From Amorphochlora amoebiformis (Eukaryota > Cercozoa > Chlorarachniophyceae), in NCBI GenBank assembly GCA_054601695.1, contig BAAHQB010000088.1, forward strand, positions 62,001-126,000: a stretch of 64,000 bases of DNA. Direction: 5' to 3'. This document shows, in pieces, positions 1-63,161 of this stretch. The notes below the pieces were generated by a model that made no database searches, was not told the DNA's origin, and saw only the letters and a list, made by a program, of their open reading frames with translations. A program made the position numbers and the translations under genes. Numbering within the stretch: position 1 is the first letter of the stretch; each line of letters starts with the position of its first letter.

Positions 1-45
1 GTTGAAGCGGCTGAGTTGCGTTTTCTTTGGGGTGGTGTTTGTAAG

Positions 46-6815
<6,770 letters not shown>

Positions 6816-7800
6816 TATTAATGGCTCTAGTCTAGCTACTGGCTAGGCTCATGATCATATATATCTAGTATATCATCAATGAGAGAATATAAAACTAAGA
6901 AACAATGCTTTGTCATTTGATCTAGTTGATATTACATATCTAGTATATATCTATACTAGATCTAGCATGTGTATATATATATATATGATATATATATATA
7001 TGATATATATACATGTGTAATATAACTAGATAATGCTTTAAAATATACTATATACATATATATATATATATATTATTATATAAACTCTAGAAACTATATA
7101 AACACTAAAAAAAAATGATATAAAAATACTAATTTACCAACTTAATATCTAGATATGTGAGGCTCTTTAGAAGTAGTATCGATCATATATAATCTGGATA
7201 ATATACTAGATATAATCTAGATAATACTAGAATATATTGACCCTAAGTTCCCTAACCCTAACCTTATAGAACCAACCCTGAAATTGCTAGTATTATTTCT
7301 AGGATACTCTAGATACTATAGTAGGGTGGTCATGTTAGCGAGATCATCATGACGGTATTCTAGGTATTTCAATGGTATTACTAGAGATATCAAGTTCAAA
7401 TATATATATAACATCTAGAACATATACATATATATATATATATATATATCTAGTATATATATATGATGGATCCAGCAGAGTCTAGAGAGTGTGACTCAGA
7501 TATCATAGTATATATACAGATACTATATCATAGTGTACGTATAGATATATCTATATATATATATATATATATAATATATATATAATATATATACTGTATC
7601 TAGTGTATACTGGATACATATTATGCCATGAACGACCTAGATATATTCATATATTTTTTGTCATAACAAGATAAGTTAAATATGCTACATTTATGGACAT
7701 GAAAATAACTTACATTACAGTTGAGTATGATCTACATGACCATGATTACTGGCTAGCTATCGACCCATATGCATACGCATTGAGACTAGACTCTAGAAAT
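6816..7800. other. Intergenic, CTAG-rich DNA downstream of NMO
   Basis: No gene seen. Unlike the (TA)n introns, this stretch is dense in CTAG, CTAGA and ACTAG words (for example around 6827-6850, 6920-6970, 7150-7240, 7265-7320 and 7440-7490). The same composition recurs after other gene 3' ends (22600-24060, 34020-34860, 47220-47850). No polyadenylation signal can be assigned with confidence. Confidence 0.7.
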
Positions 7801-8606
7801 GGCGGTTAGGGTAAGGGTTAGGGTTGGTTAGGGTTAGGGTTAGGGTTAGGGTTAGGGTTGGGTGGAGAGGGTTAGGGTTAGGGTTAGGGTCTCGAGGGTT
7901 AGGGTTAGGGTTAGGGTTAAGAGGGTTAGGGTTAGGGTTTGGGTCTAGAGGGTTAGGGTTAGGGTTAAGGCTGGGGTAGGGTTAGGGTTCGGGTTAGGAT
8001 TAGGGTTAGGGTTAGGAGGATAAGATTACTCAGCAAGTCGTAGTCCGAGGACCATTGTCGCCGGTTAGGTTAGGGTTAGGGGGGCCTAAGGGGTTAGGGT
8101 TAGGGATAGGGTAGGGTTAGGGTTCGGGTTAAGATTAGGGTTAGGGTTAGGGCTAGGGTTAGAGGGATCAGATTATTCAGCATGTCGTAGTCCGAGGACC
8201 ATTGACACCGGTTAGGGTTAGGGTTAGGTTTAGGGTGAGGGTCTAGAGGGTTAGGGTTAGGGTTAGGGTTAGGGCTAGGGTTAGGGTTAGAGTTAGGATT
8301 GGGGGTTAGAATCAGATTATTCAGCATGTCGTGGTCCGAGGACCATTGACTCCGGTTAGGGTTAAGGTTAGGGTTAGGGTTAGGGTTAGGGTAAGGGTTA
8401 GCGTTAGTTAGGGTTAGGGTCTAGAGGGTTAGGGCTTAGAGGGTTAGGGCTAGGTTAGGGCTAGGGTTACGGTTAGGATTACGGTTAGGGTTAGGGTTAG
8501 ATTTAGGATCAAAATATTCAGCATGTCTTAGTCCGAGGACCATTGACCCCGGTTAGGGTTAGGGTTAGGGTTTTGGTTAGGGTTAGGGTTGGGGTTAGAG
8601 TTGTAC
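7801..8606 (+). repeat. Interstitial telomeric (TTAGGG)n array with an embedded 45-bp motif
   Basis: Degenerate TTAGGG hexamers (plus TTAGGGC, TTCGGG, TTAAGG and TCTAGAGGG variants) run through this interval. Four copies of a non-telomeric 45-bp block sit at about 8021-8065, 8166-8211, 8311-8355 and 8507-8551. Each carries the core AGTCCGAGGACCATTG or a one-base variant, and each is followed by CCGGTTAGG. Spacing is about 145, 145 and 196 bp, a higher-order repeat of subtelomeric type. Confidence 0.9.
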
Positions 8607-8778
8607 AATTGTATAATAGTATTTTAATACTATGATACATCTACTACTTTAATGTAGTATGTAAATAAAAAACTTGATAAGTATGTATATATATTATCTA
8701 GCATTATCTGACTAGATTATAGTTATATCGACCCGTATTATCGAGTAGTGATGTATATATACATGCATATCTGGATAC

Positions 8779-8811
<33 letters not shown>

Positions 8812-9060
8812 ATCTGTACAATAATATATATATATATATATATAAACACATATATGCGCATTCTTATTTTGTATAACCATTCTTGAAATAATGATCATTA
8901 AGTTCTATAATAAATTGTACTGTTGTATGATGTTATACATATATATATATATACATATATAATTATATATATATATACACACACATATCTAGATATATAA
9001 AATGGCATTGTGTAAATATATATACATATATATATATATATATGTATGTATATATTTATT

Positions 9061-9134
<74 letters not shown>

Positions 9135-9277
9135 CATATATATACAATACATATACATGTACTTCAAATGGATTTCTATGTATATATATATATATATATA
9201 TTTACATATCATAGCTAGTATATATACATATGTATAATACACACAATCCATAGTAAATATTTTACACATATGTATAA

Positions 9278-9312
<35 letters not shown>

Positions 9313-9326
9313 TATTATAAGCATAC

Positions 9327-9372
<46 letters not shown>

Positions 9373-9465
9373 TGGTTATATATAATATACATTATATATA
9401 TATATATATTTACATATATATATATATATATATGATATACTATATTACATATATCTAAATCTAGT
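8607..9465. repeat. Intergenic AT-rich DNA with long (TA)n runs
   Basis: No gene seen. A pure TA run of about 68 bp lies at 9064-9131, with further long runs near 9295-9366. The remainder is AT-rich unique sequence without coding islands. Confidence 0.85.
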
Positions 9466-9494
9466 AATATTGTATCTCTGTCTGTCTCTCTCTC

Positions 9495-9529
<35 letters not shown>

Positions 9530-9536
9530 CTCTCTT

Positions 9537-9581
<45 letters not shown>

Positions 9582-9588
9582 CTCTCTT

Positions 9589-9627
<39 letters not shown>

Positions 9628-9748
9628 CTCCTCTTTCTCTCTCTCTCTCTCTCTCTCTCGTCTCTCTCTCTCTCTCGTCTCTCTCTCTCTCTCGGTCTCT
9701 TTCTCTCTCTCTCTCGGTCTCTCTCTCTCTCGGTCTCTCTCTCTCTGG

Positions 9749-9782
<34 letters not shown>

Positions 9783-10028
9783 ACTCTCTCTCTTTCTCTG
9801 TGTTTCTCTCTCTTTGTCTCTCTCTCTCTCTCTCGGTCTCCTCTCTCTCTCTCTCTCTCGGTCTCTCTCGGTCTCTCTCTCTCTGTTTCTCTCTTTTTTT
9901 TTCTCTCTCTCTCTCGGTCTCTCTTGGTCTCTCTCTCTCGGTCTCTCTCGGTCTCTCTCTCTCTCTCTCGCGGTCTCTCTCTCTCTCTCTCGGTCTCTCT
10001 CTCTCTCTCTCGGTCGCTCTCTCTCGTG
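9466..10028 (+). repeat. (CT)n low-complexity block, about 560 bp
   Basis: Almost uninterrupted CT dinucleotides with scattered G, in recurring modules such as TCTCGGTCTC and TCTCTGTTTCTCTC. It is open in several frames as poly Ser-Leu on one strand and Arg-Glu on the other; this is a repeat artefact. It directly abuts the second telomeric array. Confidence 0.95.
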
Positions 10029-10034
10029 ATACTT

Positions 10035-10258
10035 TGTTAGAGTTAGGGTCCAGGCCAGGGTTAGGGTCTAGAGGGTTAGGGTTAGGGCTAGGGTTAGGAT
10101 TAGGATAAGGGTTAGGGTAATAGGGTTAGGATTAGGGTAATACGGTTAGGGTTAGGGTTAGGGTTAGGATCAGACTATTCAGCTTGTTTAGTCCGAGGAC
10201 CATTGACTCCGGTTAGGGTTAGACTTAGGCTTAGGCTTAGGCTTAGGCTTAGGGTTAT
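10035..10258 (+). repeat. Second TTAGGG-type array with fifth copy of the 45-bp motif
   Basis: Degenerate TTAGGG repeats (including TTAGGATTAGGG, and a TTAGGC run at about 10220-10250) with one copy of the embedded motif at about 10168-10212. That copy contains TTTAGTCCGAGGACCATTGA followed by the CCGGTTAGGG joint. Confidence 0.9.
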
Positions 10259-10271
10259 TTACATACAGCTG

Positions 10272-10341
<70 letters not shown>

Positions 10342-10375
10342 ATATATGTGTGTGTGTATCAGCTAGGTCATATAT

Positions 10376-10449
<74 letters not shown>

Positions 10450-10542
10450 ATGTATATATGATTCCATATCATGCTAGTTATAATAGTGATATTAGAAATA
10501 ATAATTAATATACATGTATATTTTATATACATGTATATATAT

Positions 10543-10585
<43 letters not shown>

Positions 10586-11030
10586 TCACTGAAGGATAGG
10601 TATATATTTGGTAATATAATGTTATTAATTGTATTTGACGATATCTATTGTAAGGGTTAGGGTCTGACTATTAATTTTGTTGTTGAAATAAACAATTTTA
10701 ATCTAATAATTATAGGTTATGAGCAGTAATATCAATGATAATGTACTCTAGATTGAACCCAACCCCACTCACATATGGTTTACATATTTACACGTGTCAT
10801 ATGTGTTAAAAATATAAATATATATGCGTGTACAATTGTATCCAGGAATGTATTTTATATATTTCTATACATTTATATATGTATATATATATTTTTATTA
10901 TATATATATATATGTACATACAACGCACCGATATAAACATAAAAACATACACTGTTTTTTTTCTAACATTTACCCACAAATGTACAGATATTTATGGACA
11001 TAATTCTTTACACATTTTGAGTCGTAAATT
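10259..11030. repeat. Intergenic AT-rich DNA with (TA)n runs
   Basis: Contains two long TA runs (about 10278-10334 and 10380-10445), then AT-rich unique DNA with one isolated TTAGGG-like stretch near 10650. No coding island seen. Confidence 0.8.
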
Positions 11031-11432
11031 CTTGCTGGCTAGCTAGCGTCCTGCCTTGATCGTCCTCTCCTTTCGTATGAGTCTCCATCCTAGACATAGC
11101 GGCGGAATCTTGGTAGGCATCAATTCCATTCCGTGGCCACGGCCCAATCCGGGCCCACTGGCCAATCGCCGAGGCAATCGGTCAACATGTCTTTTATTAG
11201 GTGAAATCACCCCGTGACAATTCATAACGTCACGCCGGTGTTCGATCTGAAAACGACACACCAAAACGACAGGGACCCATTCACAGGGAACCTTGATAAA
11301 GGTCTTCGGAGGCGAGAAAAGCGAGCAACATCGAGTGTGAGTCCTTTCTGTGCGTGGGAGAGGGAGAGAAATCGGAGGTTAGGCGAGGCGACTCTAACTA
11401 GTCTGCGATTCTGAACAATTCTGAAAGCTCCG
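11031..11432 (+). promoter_or_regulatory. Probable promoter/5' UTR of the MLO-like gene
   Basis: A 400-bp GC-normal, repeat-free stretch directly upstream of the ATG at 11433. It abruptly replaces the (TA)n landscape, as does the short region between the two divergent genes at 33046-33284. No TATA box or initiator can be named with confidence. The assignment rests on position and composition. Confidence 0.5.
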
Positions 11433-22138
<10,706 letters not shown>

Positions 22139-22620
22139 CCCAACACGTCCCACAACCAAAATCTTTCCTCCTGGAATCCAGCTTAAATTTAAACCTCCAA
22201 GCAACTCATCTCACCCTTAGCTTCATTATCATCCCCCATTACTTAATTTAAAATGTTGGGGTTTTTTGTCCCCATGTTTTCCCTTTTTCTTAACCCTTTT
22301 TCTTTATAGAAGATGTATTCAGTTTCAATTCAACTTCACATCTACAGGACCTCCTATACCACACACAACAACATACCCACACCAACGCACACACACGCAC
22401 ACACGACACATACACTCACACAACACACACATACACAACACACACATACATACAAAACACCTAAATGCAAAAACATTTAGGTATATTTGAGATTTTCAGA
22501 AAGAAAAAAATCTCCCTGGATCTCCTTCGCAGGGAATATATTAAAAAACAAAAAGAGAGTAAAGAAGAGAGAGAAAGAAATTTTAGTTAAAAATCAGTCA
22601 GTCCTGTCAACTCGGGCTCC
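22139..22620. other. 3' flank of the MLO-like gene
   Basis: Unique AT-rich DNA directly after the stop at 22138, with a CA-rich patch at about 22360-22460 (CACACACGCACACACG type). The ORF at 22266-22490 is a by-product of the CA repeat. This is the likely 3' UTR and terminator zone; no signal can be named. Confidence 0.5.
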
Positions 22621-23147
22621 CAGATATTTAGTCTACCAGTTTCTAGCCTAGTAGCTCTGTATCAGGCGGCGCGTGTGCAAAAGGCTAAGAATTCGCTCAA
22701 AGTCAAACGCATGACTTCTTTGTTTTCGACGGTGATCTAAAGTTGAATTTCTCGATAGACTAGATAGAGATAGAAAGCTGGATGTATCAGAGACATCCAA
22801 GGCTCAAAATAGTATCTATCTATAGTATTTTCAGCTGGCGCGCGTAACACCATAGACACTCTCTAGCTACTAGCTCAATTGCTAGAGCTACGCATCCGGC
22901 CTGCATGGTACCTTAAATTTGCCGCTTATACTAGTTACACTAGTTCTAGTAGTTATACTCTAGATACTCCAGATACTAGTCATAGCTATAGATCTAGTAC
23001 GTAAAGATAATGCCTCTAGTCTAGCTAGTAATACTCTAGATATCTAGAGTATACATAATATCTAGAATATTGTACATGTACTAGTACTAGTAGTACTGAT
23101 AGTATGTGTATGTGTAATCTAGGTAATATCTAAAATATACACATATA

Positions 23148-23191
<44 letters not shown>

Positions 23192-24060
23192 AGTATATGT
23201 ATACATATACATATATTTAGTATTGATGTATCATGATATATTTTTCATGATATATCTAGTATATCCCGTATCCTACGTCTAGTACGTAGTAATTTTCAAT
23301 GCTATGTATGTACTCTCTAGACTCTGGGAGTCTGGGCTGTGCGCATCTGTACGATCTAGAATATATAACTACGTACTACATTGAACACTACATACATACT
23401 AAACTTTCATACGTGTACGTACTTGCGTATACTTCGAATTCAAACGTACATGTTACATTGTACGTACGCACTGGGTGTACACTAGATACAGATGATCTAA
23501 TACGTGTAACATACGTACATGTACGTGCATGCGCATATGAGGCTGGCCTAGTGTATTTTCCTCTTGGGATGCGTATCAATCTAATACGTGTAACATACGT
23601 ACATGTACTAGATGTACGTGCATGCGCATATGAGGCTGGCCTAGTGTATTTTCCTCTTGGGATGCGTATCAATCTAATACGTGTAACATACGTACATGTA
23701 CTAGATGTACGTGCATGCGCATATGAGGCTGGCCTAGTGTATTTTCCTCTTGGGATGCGTATCAATGTCCTTTCTCTAGTATACATAGTACGCAATGCAT
23801 GCAGCGCGAATGAATTTACAAACATTCTAGCATTGTTATACGGTTCCTTAAATTATAATTTATTATTGTAGTTTAGATAATATACCGTCACGATCTACTA
23901 GATCTAGCAAAATTTAGTCGTATAGTCTGTCTTGGGCGAGTCTACATTTAGAAGTGCCGCTGAGTTGAGCGTATAACATCTAGTAACATACTCTAGATAC
24001 TGACTGACTGATCTCACACAGCCTAGTGACGGATGTATGCGTATACGTATTGATACGTAC
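22621..24060. other. CTAG-rich intergenic DNA between convergent genes
   Basis: Dense in CTAG, CTAGA and ACTAGT words and in GTACGTAC/CATGTAC words. No coding island bounded by splice signals is seen. It contains the 93-bp tandem repeat described separately. Confidence 0.65.
23506..23767 (+). repeat. 93-bp tandem repeat, three units
   Basis: Three head-to-tail units starting CTAATACGTGTAACATACGT and ending GGGATGCGTATCAAT. The first unit is 84 bp because it lacks a 9-bp segment (TAGATGTAC region); the other two are 93 bp and almost identical. Both lengths are multiples of three, which keeps a 190-codon plus-strand frame (23299-23871) and a 145-codon minus-strand frame open through the array. 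Confidence 0.95.
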
Positions 24061-24383
24061 GTACACCGTTATTAAATAAATGCAAATTTATATTGCCAGT
24101 GTAAGCAAAAAGGGCCATATCACCTAGTGTGCATAATGTACGTTTAGACACATTCGTACTACACTAGTACATTGTATCGTAAGTCTAGTGATTCGGGAGT
24201 GTAATTATAATATTCTCTGTCTTACGCCAAACAACGGTGAAGAAGCTTCGAATTAATTATACTGCTTACCGTCAGTGCATAGCTAGCGTAAAACTCATCA
24301 TGACAGTTGAATATTCAAGATATTCAAATTTACGGTCGGACTCGTGGTACCCTCGTGGTACCCTATGTTAATTTTATTGCGCC

Positions 24384-33045
<8,662 letters not shown>

Positions 33046-33284
33046 TTTCACCGCACGTGCGAGCCACAGATATCACTCTGGGTGACATAACTCGTGTTTT
33101 ACAAGTTCATTTGGAATAAGGTGAAATCGACCAATCTTTGTGACACGTGTTCTTAGGTCTCGCGCAATTCATTTTCCTTCACCCTGCGAGTCCAGTCGCG
33201 TTTTAGCCTTTCTGGGCTACCTGTAAGCGGTATGCGCGGCGCTGAAGCCTCCTTCTAGCATCTTCGTGGCTCTGGGGGAGCGTC
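33046..33284. promoter_or_regulatory. Divergent promoter region between Fe-ADH and the basic ORF
   Basis: A 239-bp GC-normal, repeat-free stretch between the minus-strand ATG at 33045 and the plus-strand ATG at 33285. It contains a GTGACACGTGTTC palindrome-like E-box core (CACGTG, at about 33141-33150) and a nearby TCTCGCGCA. The assignment to a bidirectional promoter is inference from head-to-head spacing. Confidence 0.5.
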
Positions 33285-33674
33285 ATGCAGACCAAGAGCC
33301 CAGGGGGAAGCGGAAAACCGCGGCCGGAGCGTCCAGCGTTCGCCATGATGGATCAAAGGCAGCTCATTAGGTCCTCCTGGAGCTGGGGACCGGCGATTAA
33401 AAAGGAACGCAAGGACGGATCTGGGGACATCATGACCTTCATCTCGGAAATAAAGTCTTTCTCGAACACCTCGTCTGCCTGTAGCAGTCAGAGGGGGAGT
33501 TTCAAGCGTAAGGCATCGGGCACGGAGGATGGCCAACACATTTACAAGAAGAAGAAACACGAGCAAAAGAAAGATGGTCAGTCTCTGCGCAAAAGCAACG
33601 CAACAACAATAAACTCAAATCCTGTTCTACTCAATTTGGAGAAAGGTCTTCGCTCATCTGAGGCTTCCAACTAG
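33285..33674 (+). CDS. Unidentified basic, low-complexity protein, 129 codons
   Basis: Not recognised. It is a single open frame from ATG to TAG in GC-normal DNA with no (TA)n. The product is Ser/Lys-rich, with a basic stretch IYKKKKHEQKKDGQSLRK near residue 84-101 that could act as a nuclear localisation signal, and a conserved-looking SSWSWGPAIKKERKDGSGD. No domain, signal peptide or membrane segment is evident. A second possible reading is a first exon ending at a GTCAGT near 33578, but no downstream partner exon was found before 35421. It is oriented head-to-head with Fe-ADH. The codon composition is like that of the exons of the neighbouring genes. Confidence 0.6.
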   Translation: MQTKSPGGSGKPRPERPAFAMMDQRQLIRSSWSWGPAIKKERKDGSGDIMTFISEIKSFSNTSSACSSQRGSFKRKASGTEDGQHIYKKKKHEQKKDGQSLRKSNATTINSNPVLLNLEKGLRSSEASN

Positions 33675-34019
33675 AAAGCATACCCCTTTCACTCCATTCA
33701 CCTTCAGCTGGTACATCTCAACTCCCACAGCGAGAACTCCGAGAATCTCTTAGGTTGATACGCTCGCCTCGGGGATGGGGTTTCGCTCTTTAAACCAAGA
33801 CTCATCTCAATTCCACCATAAGACATCCTAAATCAGCAAGCCATTTTCTCCATCATTCTAACAAGCTCGGGTAATTTTATTGGAGCCTCTTCATCATTGG
33901 CTGTACTTTTTCAGTGCCAGTAGTGCTTTTGGGCTGTCGGTTTGTGTCACTGTACGTGACATATTTACGTTGAGAGTTCATCAATACCCTTGGCTCCACT
34001 TCGCTTATAATTATAAGAT
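33675..34019 (+). other. 3' flank of the basic ORF
   Basis: Unique, GC-normal DNA without a splice-bounded coding island. It probably includes a 3' UTR. Confidence 0.4.
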
Positions 34020-34545
34020 CAGCGTAAAATGATATCATATGCATGTCATTTTAATATTGCATATGCTCTAGATGCTAGACAGTTGTGATGAAATATTACC
34101 ATAAAACTTCATTGTATTAATAATACTCTCTGACTCTCTATATTGACTAGATTGACTTGTTATAATTCTACAAGTTCTAGTATTCTTATAGTCGAGGTAG
34201 TAGTTCTAGCTATAGTAGTGTTTTGTTGGGAAGAGAATGATCGAACTATATTTAGATATACATACGATTATACTAGTTATACTAGTTATAGATATATGTA
34301 TATATATCTAGTATATATATATATATATCTAGATATATATACATACACACACATATATATATATATATATATCATAGTTACTGAGTATTAGTGACTACGA
34401 CTATACTTGCTATATATATATATGATCATAATAAAATAATGCTCGTTACGTGATACTTCTCTTCTAAGCTGGTACACTAGTTGTCATGACGACTATATTT
34501 AGATATACATACGATTATACTAGTTACTGTTATACTAGTTATATG

Positions 34546-34578
<33 letters not shown>

Positions 34579-34784
34579 TATCATAGTGACTATGATCATA
34601 AAATACTACTAGTGTTCTCTAGACTGCTACATACTCTAGATACTAGTGGTTAGATTCCTGCATTATAATAGTGTATCTACTTAAATGTAATATATGTTTG
34701 TGTATACTTCATAGAAATATAACATATATATAGTCTCTCTATATTTAAAATTATACATAGTCGATCTATTATATATGTCTTAGC

Positions 34785-34824
<40 letters not shown>

Positions 34825-34860
34825 TTAGAAAAAATTTACAAATCTAGTATATAGACTATA
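34020..34860. other. CTAG-rich intergenic DNA with an internal duplication
   Basis: Rich in ACTAGTTATACTAGT, CTAGATGCTAGA and similar words. A block containing ACTATATTTAGATATACATA then CGATTATACTAGTTA occurs at about 34245-34290 and again at about 34489-34535, a local duplication of about 240 bp period. Confidence 0.7.
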
Positions 34861-34875
34861 TCATTGATACATATC

Positions 34876-34914
<39 letters not shown>

Positions 34915-35188
34915 ATACATATATGCATAATTGTACATTTATATATTTATATATATATGTGTATATATATATATATATGTGCATATAATACACTAGGTAT
35001 ACACACACACACATTTATATGTATATATATGTACATATATATATAATATGCATATGTATATATACATATGTGTATATAATACACTAGGTATACACATGTA
35101 TATATATGTATATATGTATATATATATGTATGTGTGTATATATAATAAATAAATATGTAATATATTTATGTATAAATACATAATATAT

Positions 35189-35242
<54 letters not shown>

Positions 35243-35257
35243 AAATATATCGACATA

Positions 35258-35293
<36 letters not shown>

Positions 35294-35420
35294 CATACAT
35301 ATATATATATATATATTTAATATGGTTTATATGGAGTAATTATAAGTATCCCGGCGCATAGTATTCTGGGTCATGATTATGCTTGAATACGCAGCAACAT
35401 GTAAAGCATACCAATTGAGA
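34861..35420. repeat. (TA)n and TGTATA-rich intergenic DNA
   Basis: Contains a near-duplicate around ATAATACACTAGGTATACAC at about 34985-35004 and 35076-35095, embedded in (TA)n. It lies just downstream of the minus-strand stop at 35421. No gene seen. Confidence 0.75.
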
Positions 35421-46498
<11,078 letters not shown>

Positions 46499-46523
46499 CT
46501 GGTATATTTGCATACATACATAT

Positions 46524-46574
<51 letters not shown>

Positions 46575-46647
46575 TATGTATAATATATATATATGTAAAA
46601 TTTACATAGAAATGTATTTTTGTACGATATTATATATATATATATAT

Positions 46648-46695
<48 letters not shown>

Positions 46696-46714
46696 CTGTA
46701 TTTACATATATATT

Positions 46715-46755
<41 letters not shown>

Positions 46756-46824
46756 ACATGTATGTATGTACATGTATGTATGTACATGTATGTACGTATG
46801 TATGTACATATTATTTCTAAGTGT

Positions 46825-46871
<47 letters not shown>

Positions 46872-47070
46872 CATGTACTCCAGGCTAGTCTACGCTCTAC
46901 GCTACTCTACGTACATTACTTCATGATATGGACAGCGCTACGCTATGCTGCAGCATAACGCTAATGGTGTATAATACGCTACTTTGCTGTTTGAAGATAT
47001 AGAGGCAGCGTTACCCTGTGAGGGTTGAATATGCTGCTATGTTGTTTTCAAAGCTATGCTCAATCTTGCA

Positions 47071-47121
<51 letters not shown>

Positions 47122-47219
47122 TACATATCATTATACACATTTATGGACTAGTATACACGTATATATATGTACACACACGCGCGCGCACACGTGTATGTGT
47201 GTGTATATATGATATGTAT
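46499..47219. other. Upstream region of the coiled-coil gene, no exon identified
   Basis: TA-rich with a unique island at 46865-47070 that contains reiterated CTACGCTA and GCTACGCTAT words. The missing 5' exon of the coiled-coil gene should lie here or just beyond; none could be supported. Confidence 0.4.
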
Positions 47220-47306
47220 ATAGATGTATAATTATCTAGATTATAGTACATTGTACCTTTATATATATATATATATATATATATGTATCTATGTTCTATA
47301 CATATA

Positions 47307-47345
<39 letters not shown>

Positions 47346-47852
47346 CTACTAGATCTGGATATATATTTGTTTTTATATATATATAATATAATATAAATAT
47401 ATACATATTGATTATATTAAATGTTAAATGTAAATTATGTAATCACATATTTATTTAATACAACTATAGTCGTGTAAAATATTCATATATGTAGACGTAC
47501 GTATACATATCTAAGAATACAAACTTACGTACCCACATAATTCTTTTATATATTCAATCATGATACATGTAGATTATCTGCGTAAAATATATAACAACTT
47601 CGATTATAATTATCTAGATTATACTAGCACGCGCAGTGTGATTCGCTTATCACTAGTCTAGCTAGTATCACGGTTAGGTGTAAGGTGAATTGTTAGATTC
47701 TATAGTATATCAAATCTAGTTTCACGTATGATCTAGATGATACCAATGTTACAAAAAATACTACACAACGAAGACTGTTACAAGTAGCAGCCGCTATCTC
47801 TGGTGTCTAGCTACTCCTGTCATGATCGATATATCCTACACTAATCTAACCA
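47220..47852. other. CTAG-rich intergenic DNA downstream of the minus-strand 437-residue gene
   Basis: Words such as TATCTAGATTATA, ATCTACTAGATCT, AGTCTAGCTAGTA and TGATCTAGATGATA recur, as in the other gene 3' flanks. No coding island seen. Confidence 0.65.
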
Positions 47853-61561
<13,709 letters not shown>

Positions 61562-61664
61562 TCCATTATATGCATATATATATATATATATGTATGTATA
61601 TATATATATATATATATGTGTGTATACGTATATATGTATATCTATATATGTACCTGTATATGTA

Positions 61665-61726
<62 letters not shown>

Positions 61727-62118
61727 ACATGATATAAAATAAACTATTGGTTCACATACAACACGCGATTTAATTTTTTATTTTTCTTTTTAATTCGCTC
61801 AGATTCGCCTTATTTTCAGACATTTGTATCCATAACTTCCACCCAAGCCTCCTCGACAAAAAATACCAAAAATACCCGCAAAAACCCGAACAAACCGTCA
61901 CTAAATAAGCCCTCTGAGAGTGCAAGAGAGAGCTTACGAGACAGCGTTTCAGGGCGTTGTGTAACGAGTGAGGGATTTTAGGGAGGAAGGGCCAGGGTTG
62001 GGTATTGTGGAGTCTGACTAAAAAGTACTCTATTATATCTTCATCGCGATATATGGAACACATATTTGTACTTATATAATGTATTTATATATATGTTTCA
62101 ATACATATTATGTATATA

Positions 62119-62178
<60 letters not shown>

Positions 62179-62217
62179 TATTTCTTATGCACATGAATGT
62201 ACATAAATGTATATAAA

Positions 62218-62252
<35 letters not shown>

Positions 62253-62324
62253 ATGTTATAATACATTCATACAGTATACATTTACAATACATTTAAGACA
62301 CACAGATGTCATATTTACAAATAT

Positions 62325-62356
<32 letters not shown>

Positions 62357-62475
62357 ACATATTATGTATATATATATATATATAAATATGTATATGTATA
62401 TATAAATATATATATATATATATAGGTATATATACACATATATATATATTTAATATAATATATATATATATAAAA

Positions 62476-62518
<43 letters not shown>

Positions 62519-62608
62519 GAGTATAAACACACACATACATATGATATGCATTATGTGTTATAGATACATAATATAATATACACATATATATATATATATA
62601 CATATATA

Positions 62609-62645
<37 letters not shown>

Positions 62646-62674
62646 TATGCGTACATGTATGCATATATGCGAAT

Positions 62675-62726
<52 letters not shown>

Positions 62727-62805
62727 GAGAAAGAGAGAGAAAGAAAGAGAAAAAGAGAGAGACGAGGAAACAAAAAAGATATTAAACAGAGAGAAGAAAG
62801 AGAGG

Positions 62806-62891
<86 letters not shown>

Positions 62892-62896
62892 AAGAA

Positions 62897-62930
<34 letters not shown>

Positions 62931-63054
62931 AAGCGAGAGGGAGAGAGAGATAGAGAAAATAGAGAGAGACACCTTAAACCTCTATGATGAATATATATGT
63001 ATATATATAATGTATGTATAACATATATATATATATATATATGCATATATATAA

Positions 63055-63132
<78 letters not shown>

Positions 63133-63161
63133 ATATACTAATTATATTTGTATGTGTGTAC
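61562..63161. other. Region between exons 61561 and 63162: intron or intergenic
   Basis: Holds a 320-bp GC-normal island (61740-62060), long (TA)n runs and a (GA)n block at 62727-62970. The island looks like the promoter-type stretches at 11031-11432 and 33046-33284, which favours an intergenic interpretation. The phase-0 fit between flanking exons favours an intron. No exon inside it could be supported. Confidence 0.45.
62727..62970 (+). repeat. (GA)n purine block
   Basis: GAGAGAGA with AAAG and GGGA interruptions over about 245 bp; open in several frames as Arg-Glu or Ser-Leu repeats, not coding. Confidence 0.95.

Noticed and set aside
7801-8606. True chromosome end
   Set aside because: The array is degenerate, interrupted by the 45-bp motif, and followed by ordinary genes on both sides, so it is interstitial.
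9470-10108. 212-codon Ser-Leu-rich frame and its Arg-Glu antisense frame
   Set aside because: Translation of a (CT)n block. It shows no composition or family signal and runs into telomeric repeats.
23506-23767. CRISPR-like repeat array
   Set aside because: Repeats are contiguous without unique spacers, and the genome is eukaryotic.
23299-23871. 190-codon frame with perfect internal repeats as a gene
   Set aside because: Openness is explained by tandem units of 84/93 bp (multiples of three). The antisense strand is equally open, and the flanks are CTAG-rich intergenic DNA.
61770-62063. 97-codon minus-strand frame ending SELKRKIKN
   Set aside because: No family signal, and no AG/GT arrangement that fits the neighbouring exons in phase. 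It more likely reflects a GC-normal promoter or intronic island.
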